Assembly: GCA_000831005.1 (NCBI GenBank)
Contig: CP007152.1
Span: forward strand, 372,001 to 436,000
Source of the DNA: Marinobacter salarius
GTDB taxonomy: Bacteria; Pseudomonadota; Gammaproteobacteria; Pseudomonadales; Oleiphilaceae
DNA length: 64,000 nucleotides
Reading direction: 5' to 3'
The position numbers and the translations under genes were made by a program. Positions 49,352 through 57,826 of the stretch are shown here, piece by piece. The notes below the pieces were generated by a model. The model did no database searches. It had not been told where the DNA came from and worked only from the letters and a program-made list of their open reading frames with translations. The stretch's first letter is position 1. The number at the start of each line of letters is the position of its first letter.

Positions 49352-50944
49352 TTACACCTTGAGTTTCTGAGCCAGCCTAGTGCTATTTCTTGCAGCCAGT
49401 GCATAAACCGACAATTGCGGATTTGCGCCAATGCTTGTTGGGAAGATCGAGGCGTCGTGGACGCTGAGGTTGGCCACGTGGTGGTGTTCGCCGAAGCCGT
49501 TGACGACGGATTCTTCCGGGTTGCGGCCCATGCCGCAGCCGCCCATTTGGTGGGCGGTGAACAGGCGGACGCGGTGGGGTTCCATGGCGAGGTTGTCGAT
49601 GCCGGCTTTGGCGTCGGCCCAGGAAGAGTACCAGGGAGAGTCCAGATGCATCAGGCGGACTTTCTGGGCGCCGGCGGCGAACTGGATTTCGGCCATTTTG
49701 TAGAAGGCGTCTTTCAAACCCTTCCAGAGGTAGTCGCTGACGGGGTAGTCCAGGATCGGGCTGCCGTCGTCGCGGAGGCTGACGGTGCCGCCGACGCTGT
49801 CGGGATGGAAGCCGTCGCGCAGCAGGGCGATGACGGAGTTCAGCCGGGGCAGTTTCGACAGGTCGCGGATCTGTTGTTCGCCGTGGCCGGGAACCACGCC
49901 GGCGGACATGGCCGGGTGCAGGGGCGGTACTTCCAGTTTGAAGCCGGCGGGGCCGTCGACGCCCTGTGAGAAGTTGAATTCGTCGGAATAGATTGACTGA
50001 GGTGCACCGTAATAAGGATCGACGGTGTCAGGCATTTCCGCGATGGTGGCATTGACCGGGTGCAGGAAGGTGCGCTTGCCAATGCGGTCGTGGGGGTCGG
50101 GAATGTCTGAGCGCAGCAGCAGGCCAGGTGAGCCGATGGCGCTGGCGGCCACCACGAAATGCCGGGCTCGCAGTTCAACGGTAAAGCCAGACGGGGTGAC
50201 ACCGTCCGCCGCCATGGCCGAGGCCTGAAGGTGGCTGATTTTGTCCTGCTCCATCACCAGTTTGTCGGCCCGCAGGCCGTGGAACAGTCGGGCATTGTTG
50301 TCCAGGGCGCCGGGAATAGTGGTGGTCAGAGCCCCCTGTTTGGCGTTCGTGGGGCAGCCCACGCCGCAGTAACCCAGATTCCAGCAGCCTTTGACGTTGC
50401 GTGGAATCACCTCCCAGGACCAGCCCAGCGACTCGCAACCCTGGCGCAGGATGTCGTTGTTCACATTAGGCTCGGCCAGCCAGGGCTCAATGTTATGTCG
50501 TTGCTCGCGGCCGTCGAACCAGGGCTTCATGGATGCCGGGGTCAGGTCGTCGAGCCCGAAACGGCTGGCCCAGTGATTCAGCGTCGGTGCCGGTGTACGG
50601 AAGCTGGACGTCCAGTTCACTGTGGTAGAGCCGCCCACACACCGGCCCTGAAGAATGGCGATTGCTCCGTCTTTGGTGACCCGGCTCATGCCTTCCTGGT
50701 AGAGGGAGGCATAGGCGTCCAGCTCGTTCATTTTGAAGTCTTTCTGGTGATACAAACGGCCTTCTTCCACCAGAATCACCGACAGCCCGGCTTTCGCCAG
50801 AATCTCCGCCGTGGTGCCGCCCCCGGCGCCGGTGCCGATGATCACCACATCGGCTTCGTGGGTCTGGTTCTGTGTCAGGGTGGCGCCGTCGGTGACCTTC
50901 CAGCCAGCCTCAAGCCCACGGGCGATACGATCCGTTAACGACAT
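49352..50944 (-). CDS. GMC-family alcohol dehydrogenase (FAD), probably long-chain
   Basis: A 530-residue flavoprotein of the glucose-methanol-choline family. The FAD-binding motif VVIIGTGAGGGTTAEILAKAG is near residue 33, LQGRCVGGSTTVNW near residue 98, and the catalytic-end motif HQMGGCGMGRNP with VNGFGEHHHVANLSVHDASIFPTSIGANP near residues 465-510. The cysteine-rich segment GCWNLGYCGVGCPTNAKQG is shared with long-chain and fatty alcohol oxidases and sets it apart from AlkJ/choline dehydrogenase types. It is the last gene of an operon with a Tat subunit and an aldehyde dehydrogenase, suggesting stepwise alcohol to acid oxidation. The substrate is inferred. Confidence 0.85.
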   Translation of the reverse strand: MSLTDRIARGLEAGWKVTDGATLTQNQTHEADVVIIGTGAGGGTTAEILAKAGLSVILVEEGRLYHQKDFKMNELDAYASLYQEGMSRVTKDGAIAILQGRCVGGSTTVNWTSSFRTPAPTLNHWASRFGLDDLTPASMKPWFDGREQRHNIEPWLAEPNVNNDILRQGCESLGWSWEVIPRNVKGCWNLGYCGVGCPTNAKQGALTTTIPGALDNNARLFHGLRADKLVMEQDKISHLQASAMAADGVTPSGFTVELRARHFVVAASAIGSPGLLLRSDIPDPHDRIGKRTFLHPVNATIAEMPDTVDPYYGAPQSIYSDEFNFSQGVDGPAGFKLEVPPLHPAMSAGVVPGHGEQQIRDLSKLPRLNSVIALLRDGFHPDSVGGTVSLRDDGSPILDYPVSDYLWKGLKDAFYKMAEIQFAAGAQKVRLMHLDSPWYSSWADAKAGIDNLAMEPHRVRLFTAHQMGGCGMGRNPEESVVNGFGEHHHVANLSVHDASIFPTSIGANPQLSVYALAARNSTRLAQKLKV

Positions 50945-50962
50945 AATAATGCTCCGGTTGGC

Positions 50963-51607
50963 TCAGGCGTTGTCTTTGAACTGGGGCAGGGCGTCCACGG
51001 CCCAGGCGGGTGGTCCGGGGTAGCCGGACAGGTGCCAGTGGTCTTCGTGGCCATAGAATGCCACGTTACTGACCTTGGTCAGGGCGATGTAGCCGTTGTT
51101 GAACAGCCCAACACCACTGGTGCGCCAGCGCTCAAGAAAGGCATCCACGGACTGCGTGCTGGCGTTCTCCCAACTCGACCAGACCCGGGCAACCGTCACC
51201 CGTGTCAGCCCGAAGTTCAGCAGGTCAAACAGACCCCGCAACTCCTTCTGGTTGGCGGGTCCGAACTGGTGAATCCCGGCATCAATGCGCTCAATCGTCG
51301 CCTGAATCTGCTGGCGGCGAACCACGGGTTCCTCAGTCAGCCCAGGGCCCACCATGGCCGGCAATAGGGCCTGGAACAGCACAATGTCGTCGCGGGTCAG
51401 GAACTGGAACTCGTAGCTTTGGTCCATCGCCCCCGGCATCGGATAGTCCCGCCCGGCGGGCGCGGTTGCACAGCCGGACAGGCCAGCGGTCACACTCACC
51501 GTGCCGAGGAACATGGCTCCACCAAGCCCGGTCCGGAGAAAACTCCGACGGTCCATGGCGGAATCGGAAAGGTCCGTTTGCACGGATCGAGAAAGGCTTT
51601 CAGGCAT
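50963..51607 (-). CDS. Twin-arginine-signal protein, putative small subunit of the GMC dehydrogenase
   Basis: A 214-residue exported protein. The Tat motif DRRSFLRTGLGG near residue 18 is followed by a hydrophobic stretch ending LSGC, so it may become a lipoprotein. The mature part is helical and reminiscent of gluconate-2-dehydrogenase subunit 3-like proteins, which accompany GMC subunits; I infer this mainly from context. The start at 51607 (MPESLSRSVQ) is preferred over a much longer frame. It is 18 bp upstream of the GMC gene and 52 bp downstream of the aldehyde dehydrogenase gene. Confidence 0.72.
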   Translation of the reverse strand: MPESLSRSVQTDLSDSAMDRRSFLRTGLGGAMFLGTVSVTAGLSGCATAPAGRDYPMPGAMDQSYEFQFLTRDDIVLFQALLPAMVGPGLTEEPVVRRQQIQATIERIDAGIHQFGPANQKELRGLFDLLNFGLTRVTVARVWSSWENASTQSVDAFLERWRTSGVGLFNNGYIALTKVSNVAFYGHEDHWHLSGYPGPPAWAVDALPQFKDNA

Positions 51608-51659
51608 AACGACTCTCTTGTTCTTATTGTCTTTTGTTGGCCGGCGATCAGCACCCAAG

Positions 51660-53105
51660 TCACCGAATAAACAACTTATATACCATCTTGTGAGCCGTCG
51701 TTCCGTGCGGCGCATACACAAACTTGCCACTGTTGAACTTCTGCTTACTGAAAATGGCCCGTTGATGAGAGAACGTCAGGAAACCTTCCTTGCCGTGGTA
51801 ATGCCCCATCCCCGAATCACCGATACCACCAAATGGCAGGTCATCCTGGGCAACGTGCATCAGTGCATCGTTGATGCACATGCCACCGGAATGGGTCTGG
51901 TTGACCACATGCTCCTGCATCGACTTGTCGTAACCGAAGAAATACAGCGCCAGCGGGCGAGGACGGTCATTAATGTAATGGATCGCCTCATCCAGGTTGC
52001 CATAGCTGATGATCGGCAGAATCGGCCCGAAAATCTCATCCTGCATGATCTTCATATCCGGCGTGGTCTTCAGCGCCAGCGTAATCGGCATCTTGCGGGT
52101 GCCATCCTTCAGGTTCTCATTGGCCGGATTGATCTCAATCAGCTCGGCCCCTTTTTCCCGCGCATCCTCAAGATAGCCTTGCAGGCGGTCATACTGGCGT
52201 TCATTGATAATCGCCGTGTAGTCGTCATTGTCTCGCAGGCTCGGATACATCAACGCAAACTGATGGCGATACTCATCCACAAACGCCTGCACACGGTCTG
52301 CCGGGCACAACACATAATCCGGTGCCACACAGGTCTGGCCCGCATTCAGTGCCTTGCCGAAAGCGATACGCTGGGCGGCGTCTTCCATCGGAACATCCGG
52401 CGATACGACGGCAGGCGACTTGCCGCCCAGTTCCAGAGTCACCGGCGTGAGATTTTCCGCGGCTGCCCGCATCACCAGCTTGCCCACCGACGTGGAGCCG
52501 GTGAACAGAAGGTGATCGAAGGGCCGGCTGGAAAAGTCTGCGGCGACATCCGCCTCACCGTTAATCACACAGACCAGGTCCTCCGGAAACGCAGATTCGA
52601 CAATCTCCTTGAACAAAGCAGAGGTGTGCGGCGTGAACTCCGACATCTTGATCATCGTACGGTTACCCGCAGCCAGTGAGGCCACCAACGGCCCAACGGC
52701 CAGATACAGAGGGTAGTTCCAGGGCACGATGACGCCCACAACACCCTTAGGCTGGTAGTGAACGCGGTTGCTGGCGGGCTGGAACAACACGGACACATGC
52801 CGCTTGGAGGGCTTCATCCAGCTTTCCAGGTTTTTCAGTGTGTAATTGATGCCCTGGATGGACGGCATCACTTCCGCAATCAGCGATTCGTCCTTCGAGC
52901 GACAGCTGAAGTCCCGGTCGATGGCGTCCAGTAACCGATCCTGATTGGACAGCAGTACGCGCTTGAGGCGCTTCAGATTTTCCTGACGCTCGGTCAGCGA
53001 CGGCATCGGGTTGTTGCGAAACGCCTTCTTCTGGTCCTCAAACACACGGTGGGTGTGCTGGATGTGCTTCTTGCTTTCAGTCAGCTGGACAACGGTGGCT
53101 ACCAT
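51660..53105 (-). CDS. Aldehyde dehydrogenase, coniferyl-aldehyde-dehydrogenase-like
   Basis: A 481-residue NAD(P)-dependent enzyme of the class 3-like group. The substrate/cofactor block PKGVVGVIVPWNYPLYLAVGPL is near residue 116; the general base Glu is in VTLELGGKSPAVV near residue 222 and the catalytic Cys in NAGQTCVAPDYVL near residue 257. The C-terminus (YKLFIR) is shortened as in coniferyl aldehyde dehydrogenases of Pseudomonas. Context with the GMC alcohol dehydrogenase points to fatty or aromatic aldehydes. It is the first gene of the operon, divergent from a TetR gene with a perfect palindrome between them. Confidence 0.9.
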   Translation of the reverse strand: MVATVVQLTESKKHIQHTHRVFEDQKKAFRNNPMPSLTERQENLKRLKRVLLSNQDRLLDAIDRDFSCRSKDESLIAEVMPSIQGINYTLKNLESWMKPSKRHVSVLFQPASNRVHYQPKGVVGVIVPWNYPLYLAVGPLVASLAAGNRTMIKMSEFTPHTSALFKEIVESAFPEDLVCVINGEADVAADFSSRPFDHLLFTGSTSVGKLVMRAAAENLTPVTLELGGKSPAVVSPDVPMEDAAQRIAFGKALNAGQTCVAPDYVLCPADRVQAFVDEYRHQFALMYPSLRDNDDYTAIINERQYDRLQGYLEDAREKGAELIEINPANENLKDGTRKMPITLALKTTPDMKIMQDEIFGPILPIISYGNLDEAIHYINDRPRPLALYFFGYDKSMQEHVVNQTHSGGMCINDALMHVAQDDLPFGGIGDSGMGHYHGKEGFLTFSHQRAIFSKQKFNSGKFVYAPHGTTAHKMVYKLFIR

Positions 53106-53223
53106 ATCGCTCTCTCCTCGCGGCCCCGGCCTGCCGGGTCGCCGCCCTTATTGTTCGTGGAGCCTGCGACAGCTCCGGAATGCGGTGGTGAAAAAGTATT
53201 CAGTTTGCGCTTGGGGCTATTAT

Positions 53224-53239
53224 TAGAGTATATACTCTA
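53224..53239. promoter_or_regulatory. Perfect 16-bp palindrome, candidate TetR operator
   Basis: TAGAGTATATACTCTA is identical to its reverse complement. It lies in the 228-bp divergent region between the aldehyde dehydrogenase and TetR genes, about 120 bp upstream of the former and 95 bp upstream of the latter, so one dimer pair could control both. Confidence 0.65.
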
Positions 53240-53333
53240 GGTAGTCAAGCTGGCCCTGATGGCTGATCGGGCCATCCACGGATCGCAGCGCCAAAGCACA
53301 GGCACCCACACAACAACACGCATTGCTGAGCCT

Positions 53334-54032
53334 ATGAAAACCCGAGACAAGATTCTTCTTTCGAGCCTTGATCTGTTCAACGAAAGGGGAGAGCGCAACG
53401 TAACCACCAACCATATCGCCGCCCACCTGGCGATATCGCCGGGCAACCTGTATTACCACTTCCGTAACAAGTCCGACATCATTTACGAGATCTTTCTCGA
53501 GTATGAAAAGCTGGTGGATTTTTACCTGGATATCCCGGAGAACCGGCCCATTACCCTGGATGACCTGACCTTTTATCTCGAATCGGTGTTCGATGGCCTT
53601 TGGAGCTATCGGTTTTTTCACCGCGACCTGGAATACCTGCTCGACAGTGACCAACGCCTGCGCCAGGACTATCGCGAGTTCACCAACCGCTGTCTGGCGG
53701 CGATCAGCCGGATATTCGAGAAGCTGGCGGAGGCGGGAATTATCGAGCCTCAGCCTGAAGAGCTGCGTTCCGCGATGTCCCTGAACGTATGGTTGGTCAT
53801 TACCAACTGGATGGCTTTTCTGAAAACCGCCCACGCCTCTGAGGCCTCTGCGAGCCTGACTCTGACCGAGCTGAAGCAGGGCATCTATCAGGTGCTGACC
53901 CTGGAGATTCCCTATCTGACGGCGGATTACCGGGAGCAGGTGATGACGTTGCGGGAGAAGTATCGTCCGCGTTTGCCGGATGCGGCTGACGCATCGGTTT
54001 CAGGGCAGGGCGAACCCATCGGGAATCATTGA
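53334..54032 (+). CDS. TetR-family regulator divergent from the alcohol/aldehyde operon
   Basis: A 232-residue regulator. The helix-turn-helix region is KILLSSLDLFNERGERNVTTNHIAAHLAISPGNLYYHFRNKSDIIYEIF, with the NLYYHF recognition helix of a subgroup found next to fatty-acid and alcohol oxidation genes. The C-terminal ligand domain is larger than usual and has an acidic, helical start (YLDIPENRPITLDDLTFYLESVF). The ATG at 53334 (MKTRDK) is chosen because the longer frame adds a non-family extension. Its ligand is unknown; long-chain acyl compounds are a reasonable guess from context. Confidence 0.9.
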   Translation: MKTRDKILLSSLDLFNERGERNVTTNHIAAHLAISPGNLYYHFRNKSDIIYEIFLEYEKLVDFYLDIPENRPITLDDLTFYLESVFDGLWSYRFFHRDLEYLLDSDQRLRQDYREFTNRCLAAISRIFEKLAEAGIIEPQPEELRSAMSLNVWLVITNWMAFLKTAHASEASASLTLTELKQGIYQVLTLEIPYLTADYREQVMTLREKYRPRLPDAADASVSGQGEPIGNH

Positions 54033-54097
54033 GGAACTTTTGATCAATTGGCGTGTCAATAGTTACGACATCGGGGATTCGGACATTCTCGGTGTCT

Positions 54098-54120
54098 CCT
54101 GAGTGAGTTCTCAGGTTTTA
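54098..54120 (+). terminator. Small terminator-like hairpin after the TetR gene
   Basis: CCTGAG and CTCAGG pair across six bases and are followed by TTTTAG, 65 bp past the TetR stop. The stem is short, so efficiency is uncertain. Confidence 0.45.
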
Positions 54121-54145
54121 GCACGTCGCAAACCCTGACGTTTCA

Positions 54146-54175
54146 CCGGCCTGTCTTCTGGCAGGTCGGCTTTTT
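54146..54175 (+). terminator. Intrinsic terminator before the TRAP operon
   Basis: CCGGCCTGTC pairs with GGCAGGTCGG (including G-T pairs) over a four-base loop and is followed by CTTTTT. It separates TetR transcription from the gluconate-TRAP operon. Confidence 0.7.
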
Positions 54176-54256
54176 ATGCCAGCCCTCCCCTCATAACCCC
54201 AAACCGACCTTCCATTGCATCCTTGTCAGAGCGTTTTAAATCCAATAGACTCGTAA

Positions 54257-54272
54257 ATGTTACCGGTAACAT
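54257..54272. promoter_or_regulatory. GntR-type operator upstream of the TRAP operon
   Basis: ATGTTACCGGTAACAT is a perfect 16-bp palindrome 33 bp upstream of dctP. It has the ATGTTA-N4-TAACAT arrangement of operators bound by the LacI-family gluconate repressor GntR of enteric bacteria. A LacI-family gene of that type closes this same operon at 57827-58823. Confidence 0.85.
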
Positions 54273-54305
54273 ATGCCGGCACAAAAACAATCAGGAGATA
54301 CCAAT

Positions 54306-55316
54306 ATGTTCCCGACAAGACTCGCAGCTGGCCTTCTGTCAGCCACCCTGGCGTGCAATGCCCTTGCCGCCGATTTCAACTTCAAGTTCCAGTCTTCAGA
54401 TCCTTCCGGCGTCAAGAACTTCGAGATCCAGCAGGCGTGGGCCGACCGGGTAGAAGCGATGACCGGTGGTCGTGTCGAGATTGACCTGCTGCCGGTGGGC
54501 AGCGTTGTCAGCCACACCGAAACCCTCGGCGCCATGAAAATGGGCGTGTTGGATGGCCATATTTCCGTGACCGGGTATTTCTCGGGAAAGGATCCTGCAT
54601 TCGGCCTGATCGGTAACACCGTTGGCGCCTGGTCCAGCCCGGACCAGCTCATTGACTACATCAACCATGGTGGCGGTTATGAGTTGATGAACGAGCTCTA
54701 CAAGCCCTATGGCGTGAAATTTGTCGGCGGTGGCGGTACCGGCGTGGAGTCGTTTGTGTCGAAAAAACCGCTTGATGGCGTCGAGGATCTCAAGGGGCTG
54801 AAGATGCGCGCACCGGAAGGGCTGGTGCAGTCTGTCTTTGCCGCCGCTGGCGCATCCCCCGTAAACCTGCCAGGGTCCGAGGTCTACACGGCGTTGAGCA
54901 AGGGTGTGATTGATGCCGCGGACTACACCGTGTTCTCCACCAACCATGAGGCCGGCCTGAACGAGATTGCACCGCACCCGGTCAATCCTGGTTTCCATTC
55001 GCTGCCATTGATTGAAATCGCGATGGACCTCAAGGAGTGGAACAAGCTGCCAGAGGACATCCAGGCCATCATGACGGTATCCGCCCGTGACTTTGCCCAG
55101 GACATCAGCACTCAGTTGGCGATGGCCGATCGTGAAGCCGTCAACGAAGCCCGGGCCAACCCGGACATTACCATCCACGACTGGTCCGCTGAGGAGCGTC
55201 GGAAGTTCCGCACCATCGCCCGTGACCAGTGGCAGGTCTACGCAGAGCAGTCGCCCAATGCCGAGAAGGTCTACCAATCGGTGACTGAGTACCTGGAGTC
55301 CCAGGGCCTCCTCTAA
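54306..55316 (+). CDS. dctP: TRAP transporter substrate-binding protein DctP family
   Basis: A 336-residue periplasmic binding protein. A signal peptide ends near CNALAA (residues 1-22). The body (FNFKFQSSDPSGVKNFEIQQAWADRVEAMTGGRVEIDLLPVGSVV) and LKGLKMRAPEGLVQSVFAAAG with the conserved ligand-clamping Arg near residue 168 are typical of DctP-type TRAP proteins. The substrate is unproved; the operon's gluconokinase and GntR-type operator point to gluconate or a related sugar acid. The start at 54306 (MFPTRLAAG) follows AGGAGATACCAAT and gives a proper signal peptide. Confidence 0.92.
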   Translation: MFPTRLAAGLLSATLACNALAADFNFKFQSSDPSGVKNFEIQQAWADRVEAMTGGRVEIDLLPVGSVVSHTETLGAMKMGVLDGHISVTGYFSGKDPAFGLIGNTVGAWSSPDQLIDYINHGGGYELMNELYKPYGVKFVGGGGTGVESFVSKKPLDGVEDLKGLKMRAPEGLVQSVFAAAGASPVNLPGSEVYTALSKGVIDAADYTVFSTNHEAGLNEIAPHPVNPGFHSLPLIEIAMDLKEWNKLPEDIQAIMTVSARDFAQDISTQLAMADREAVNEARANPDITIHDWSAEERRKFRTIARDQWQVYAEQSPNAEKVYQSVTEYLESQGLL

Positions 55317-55376
55317 AACAGGTTCCCTCGATATCAGCCTCCGGGCGCCCTATGGCCCCGGAGCGAGGAGTTCATT

Positions 55377-55961
55377 ATGTCCGTTGAAAACAACACAGAT
55401 GCCCCGGCGTCCGGTTCTGATCGCGAAGATATCCAGCCTGATAAGGGCGAGGATGTCGGGTTTACCTGGCTGGACAAGGCCATTGTCTGGCTTGGCAAGA
55501 GGTTGAGCCTGGTCTTTGCCGCGATTGTAGTGGTGTCGTTCTACGAGATTGTCCGCCGTTATGTGTTTGATTCCCCCACGCTCTGGGTGCACGAAACCGT
55601 GACCTTTGCCGGTGCCACGCTGTTTGTCATTGGCGGGCTTTATGCCCTGGCTACCGATCGACACGTGCGTATTGTATTGATTTATGACGCCGTCTCTCAC
55701 CGTGCCCAGCGATGGTTGCGGGTCGTCCACCACCTGCTGGGACTTGCCTTCTGCGGCATGCTGCTGTTCGCCAGTTGGTCGATGGCGACCGAAGCCGTGC
55801 TGGCGCCCTGGGGTGGCTGGCGACTGGAAACCTCCGGCTCCGCCTGGAACCCGCCGTTTCCCGCGCTGCTGAAGGTGGTCATCCTGGTTGCGGTGGCGGT
55901 CATGACGCTTCAGTTCCTGTTGCACCTTATTCGTGACCTTCGTGGCAAGGGAGATAAATGA
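55377..55961 (+). CDS. dctQ: TRAP transporter small membrane subunit DctQ
   Basis: A 194-residue membrane protein with four helices (about residues 45-65, 80-100, 120-140 and 165-185). The family motif SFYEIVRRYVFDSPTLWVHE with the YVF...W.E pattern is present near residue 55. It has a longer polar N-terminus than many DctQ proteins. It stabilises and couples the DctM channel. Its stop overlaps the start of dctM by an ATGA, so translation is coupled. Confidence 0.92.
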   Translation: MSVENNTDAPASGSDREDIQPDKGEDVGFTWLDKAIVWLGKRLSLVFAAIVVVSFYEIVRRYVFDSPTLWVHETVTFAGATLFVIGGLYALATDRHVRIVLIYDAVSHRAQRWLRVVHHLLGLAFCGMLLFASWSMATEAVLAPWGGWRLETSGSAWNPPFPALLKVVILVAVAVMTLQFLLHLIRDLRGKGDK

Positions 55962-57276
55962 TGTTTGAACTGGCCTCCCTTGGTATCGGCTATGGCAGCC
56001 TGTTGATGCTTGTCATGCTGATTGTATTGCTCCTGACCGGTATGCAGTTGGCGTTTGCCACCGGTCTGGTCGCTCTTGTGTTCGCGCTCGGTTGGTTTGG
56101 CCCGGATGCCCTGCCCATTGTCAGCAGCCGTCTGTACAGCTTTATCGGCAACTATGTGTTCCTGGCGGTGCCGATGTTCGTGTTGATGGCCTCGCTGCTG
56201 GATCATTCCGGCATTGCCCGGGACCTGTTCGATGCCATGGCCCGCCTGGGTCGCAAACTCCGAGGTGGTGTGGCCATCCAGACGCTGGTGGTGGCGGTGA
56301 TCCTCGCCTCCATGTCCGGTGTGATCGGTGGCGAGACGGTGTTGCTGGGCATCCTGGCGCTGCCGCAAATGCTGCGCCTCGGATACGACCGCAAACTTGC
56401 CATCGGCACCACCTGTGCCGGTGGGGCACTCGGCACCATGCTGCCTCCCAGTATCGTACTGATTATCTACGGGCTGACCGCCAACGTGTCCATCGGCGAT
56501 CTCTTCAAAGGGGCTTTCTTGCCCGCACTGATACTGGCGCTGCTCTATATGGGGTATGTGTTGATCCGGGTTTGGCTGAAGCCGGAGATGGCGCCGCTGC
56601 CCTCGGATCAGGACACACCTGAAACACCAATGCCGAATTTCTTCAAGGCACTGCTGTTTCCCCTGCTGTCCGTGGTTGTGGTGCTGGGCAGCATCTATGG
56701 CGGTGTGGCGTCGGTCACGGAAGCCTCGGCCCTGGGTGTGATGGGTATTGCCATCAGCACCTGGATTCGTGGTGAGCTGTCCCTTGCCATGGTGCGCAAG
56801 GCCACCATCAGCACGCTGCGGGTGTGCGGCATGATTATCTGGATTGGTATCGGCGCAACCGCTCTGGTGGGCGTCTACAACCTCATGGGCGGTATCGATT
56901 TCGTCCGCGACATGGTTTTCGCCGTCAGCGGTGGCCATGGCCTGACGACGATCCTGTTCATGATGCTGATCCTGCTCATCCTGGGTATGTTCCTGGACTG
57001 GGTCGGCGTTGCCTTGCTCACCATGCCGATCTTCGTGCCGATTGTGACGGAACTGGGCTATAGCCCGATCTGGTTCGGGGTGGTGTTCTGCATGAACATG
57101 CAGGTGTCCTTCCTGTCACCGCCGTTTGGCCCGGCGGCCTTCTATCTCAAGACCGTGACGCCAAAAGACATCTCCCTGGGGAGATCTTCCGTGCCCTGCT
57201 GCCGTTTATCGCGCTTCAGGTGGTCGCCCTTGGTCTGCTGATTGTGTTCCCTCAATTGGCGCTATGGTGGCAGTGA
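55958..57276 (+). CDS. dctM: TRAP transporter large membrane subunit DctM (frame break near 57180)
   Basis: 439 residues with one base restored. About twelve membrane segments are visible with the family motifs GDLFKGAFLPALILALLYMGYVL and GMFLDWVGVALLTMPIFVPIV. It drives sodium-coupled uptake of the ligand handed over by DctP. The break near the C-terminus (CTGGGGAGATCTTCC for CTGGGGGAGATCTTCC) restores SLGEIFRALLPFIALQVVALGLLIVFPQLALWWQ, a normal DctM end with TGA at 57274-57276. The gluconokinase ATG begins 1 bp later. Confidence 0.92.
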
Positions 57277-57277
57277 C

Positions 57278-57805
57278 ATGAGTGAAAGGATGACACCAAA
57301 GACACCAAAAATCGTGGTGATGGGCGTGTCCGGGTGTGGCAAAAGCCTCACCGGGGCCAGGCTTGCACAGGAAATCGGCGTTCCGTTTTTCGACGCGGAC
57401 GATTACCACAGCCGTGCCAACGTGGAGAAAATGGCAGCCGGTATTCCGCTGACCGATGAGGATCGTCTCGGTTGGCTGGATGACCTCGCCAAGTTGATCC
57501 GGCGGGAGGAGGGTGGCCTGGTGCTGGCCTGTTCCGCCTTGAAGCGCGTCTACCGCAAGCGTTTGCAGGGGGGCAGCCCGGAAACCCGGTTCGTTTATCT
57601 CAAGGGGGATTTTGAAACCATCTGGGCGCGCCACTCCAGCCGAACCGATCATTACTTCAATGGTCACGCGATGCTGGAGAGCCAGTTCCATTTGCTGGAG
57701 GAGCCGGGGCCGGGTGAAAACGCGGTGGCCGTCGATGTCTCCGGTACGCCGGAGCAAGTGATCCGTCACTGCCTTGTCGGGCTCGGGTATGATAGGCCTC
57801 TTTGA
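57278..57805 (+). CDS. gntK: Gluconokinase
   Basis: A 175-residue kinase phosphorylating D-gluconate to 6-phosphogluconate, which enters the Entner-Doudoroff or pentose phosphate route. The P-loop VMGVSGCGKSLTG is near residue 14; FFDADDYHSRANVEKMAAGIPLTDEDRLGWL and LACSALKRVYRKRL carry the substrate-binding region; the lid FVYLKGDFETIWARHSSRTDHYF follows. The start at 57278 (MSERMTPKTP) is immediately after the dctM stop. Its place between transporter and repressor makes a compact gluconate unit. Confidence 0.94.
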   Translation: MSERMTPKTPKIVVMGVSGCGKSLTGARLAQEIGVPFFDADDYHSRANVEKMAAGIPLTDEDRLGWLDDLAKLIRREEGGLVLACSALKRVYRKRLQGGSPETRFVYLKGDFETIWARHSSRTDHYFNGHAMLESQFHLLEEPGPGENAVAVDVSGTPEQVIRHCLVGLGYDRPL

Positions 57806-57826
57806 ACGTTCTGGCTGGAGCCGTAA

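Noticed and set aside
55910..56938. His/Gln-rich 342-codon frame antisense to dctM
   Set aside because: The composition is the complement of membrane-protein codons; no start signal or homology.
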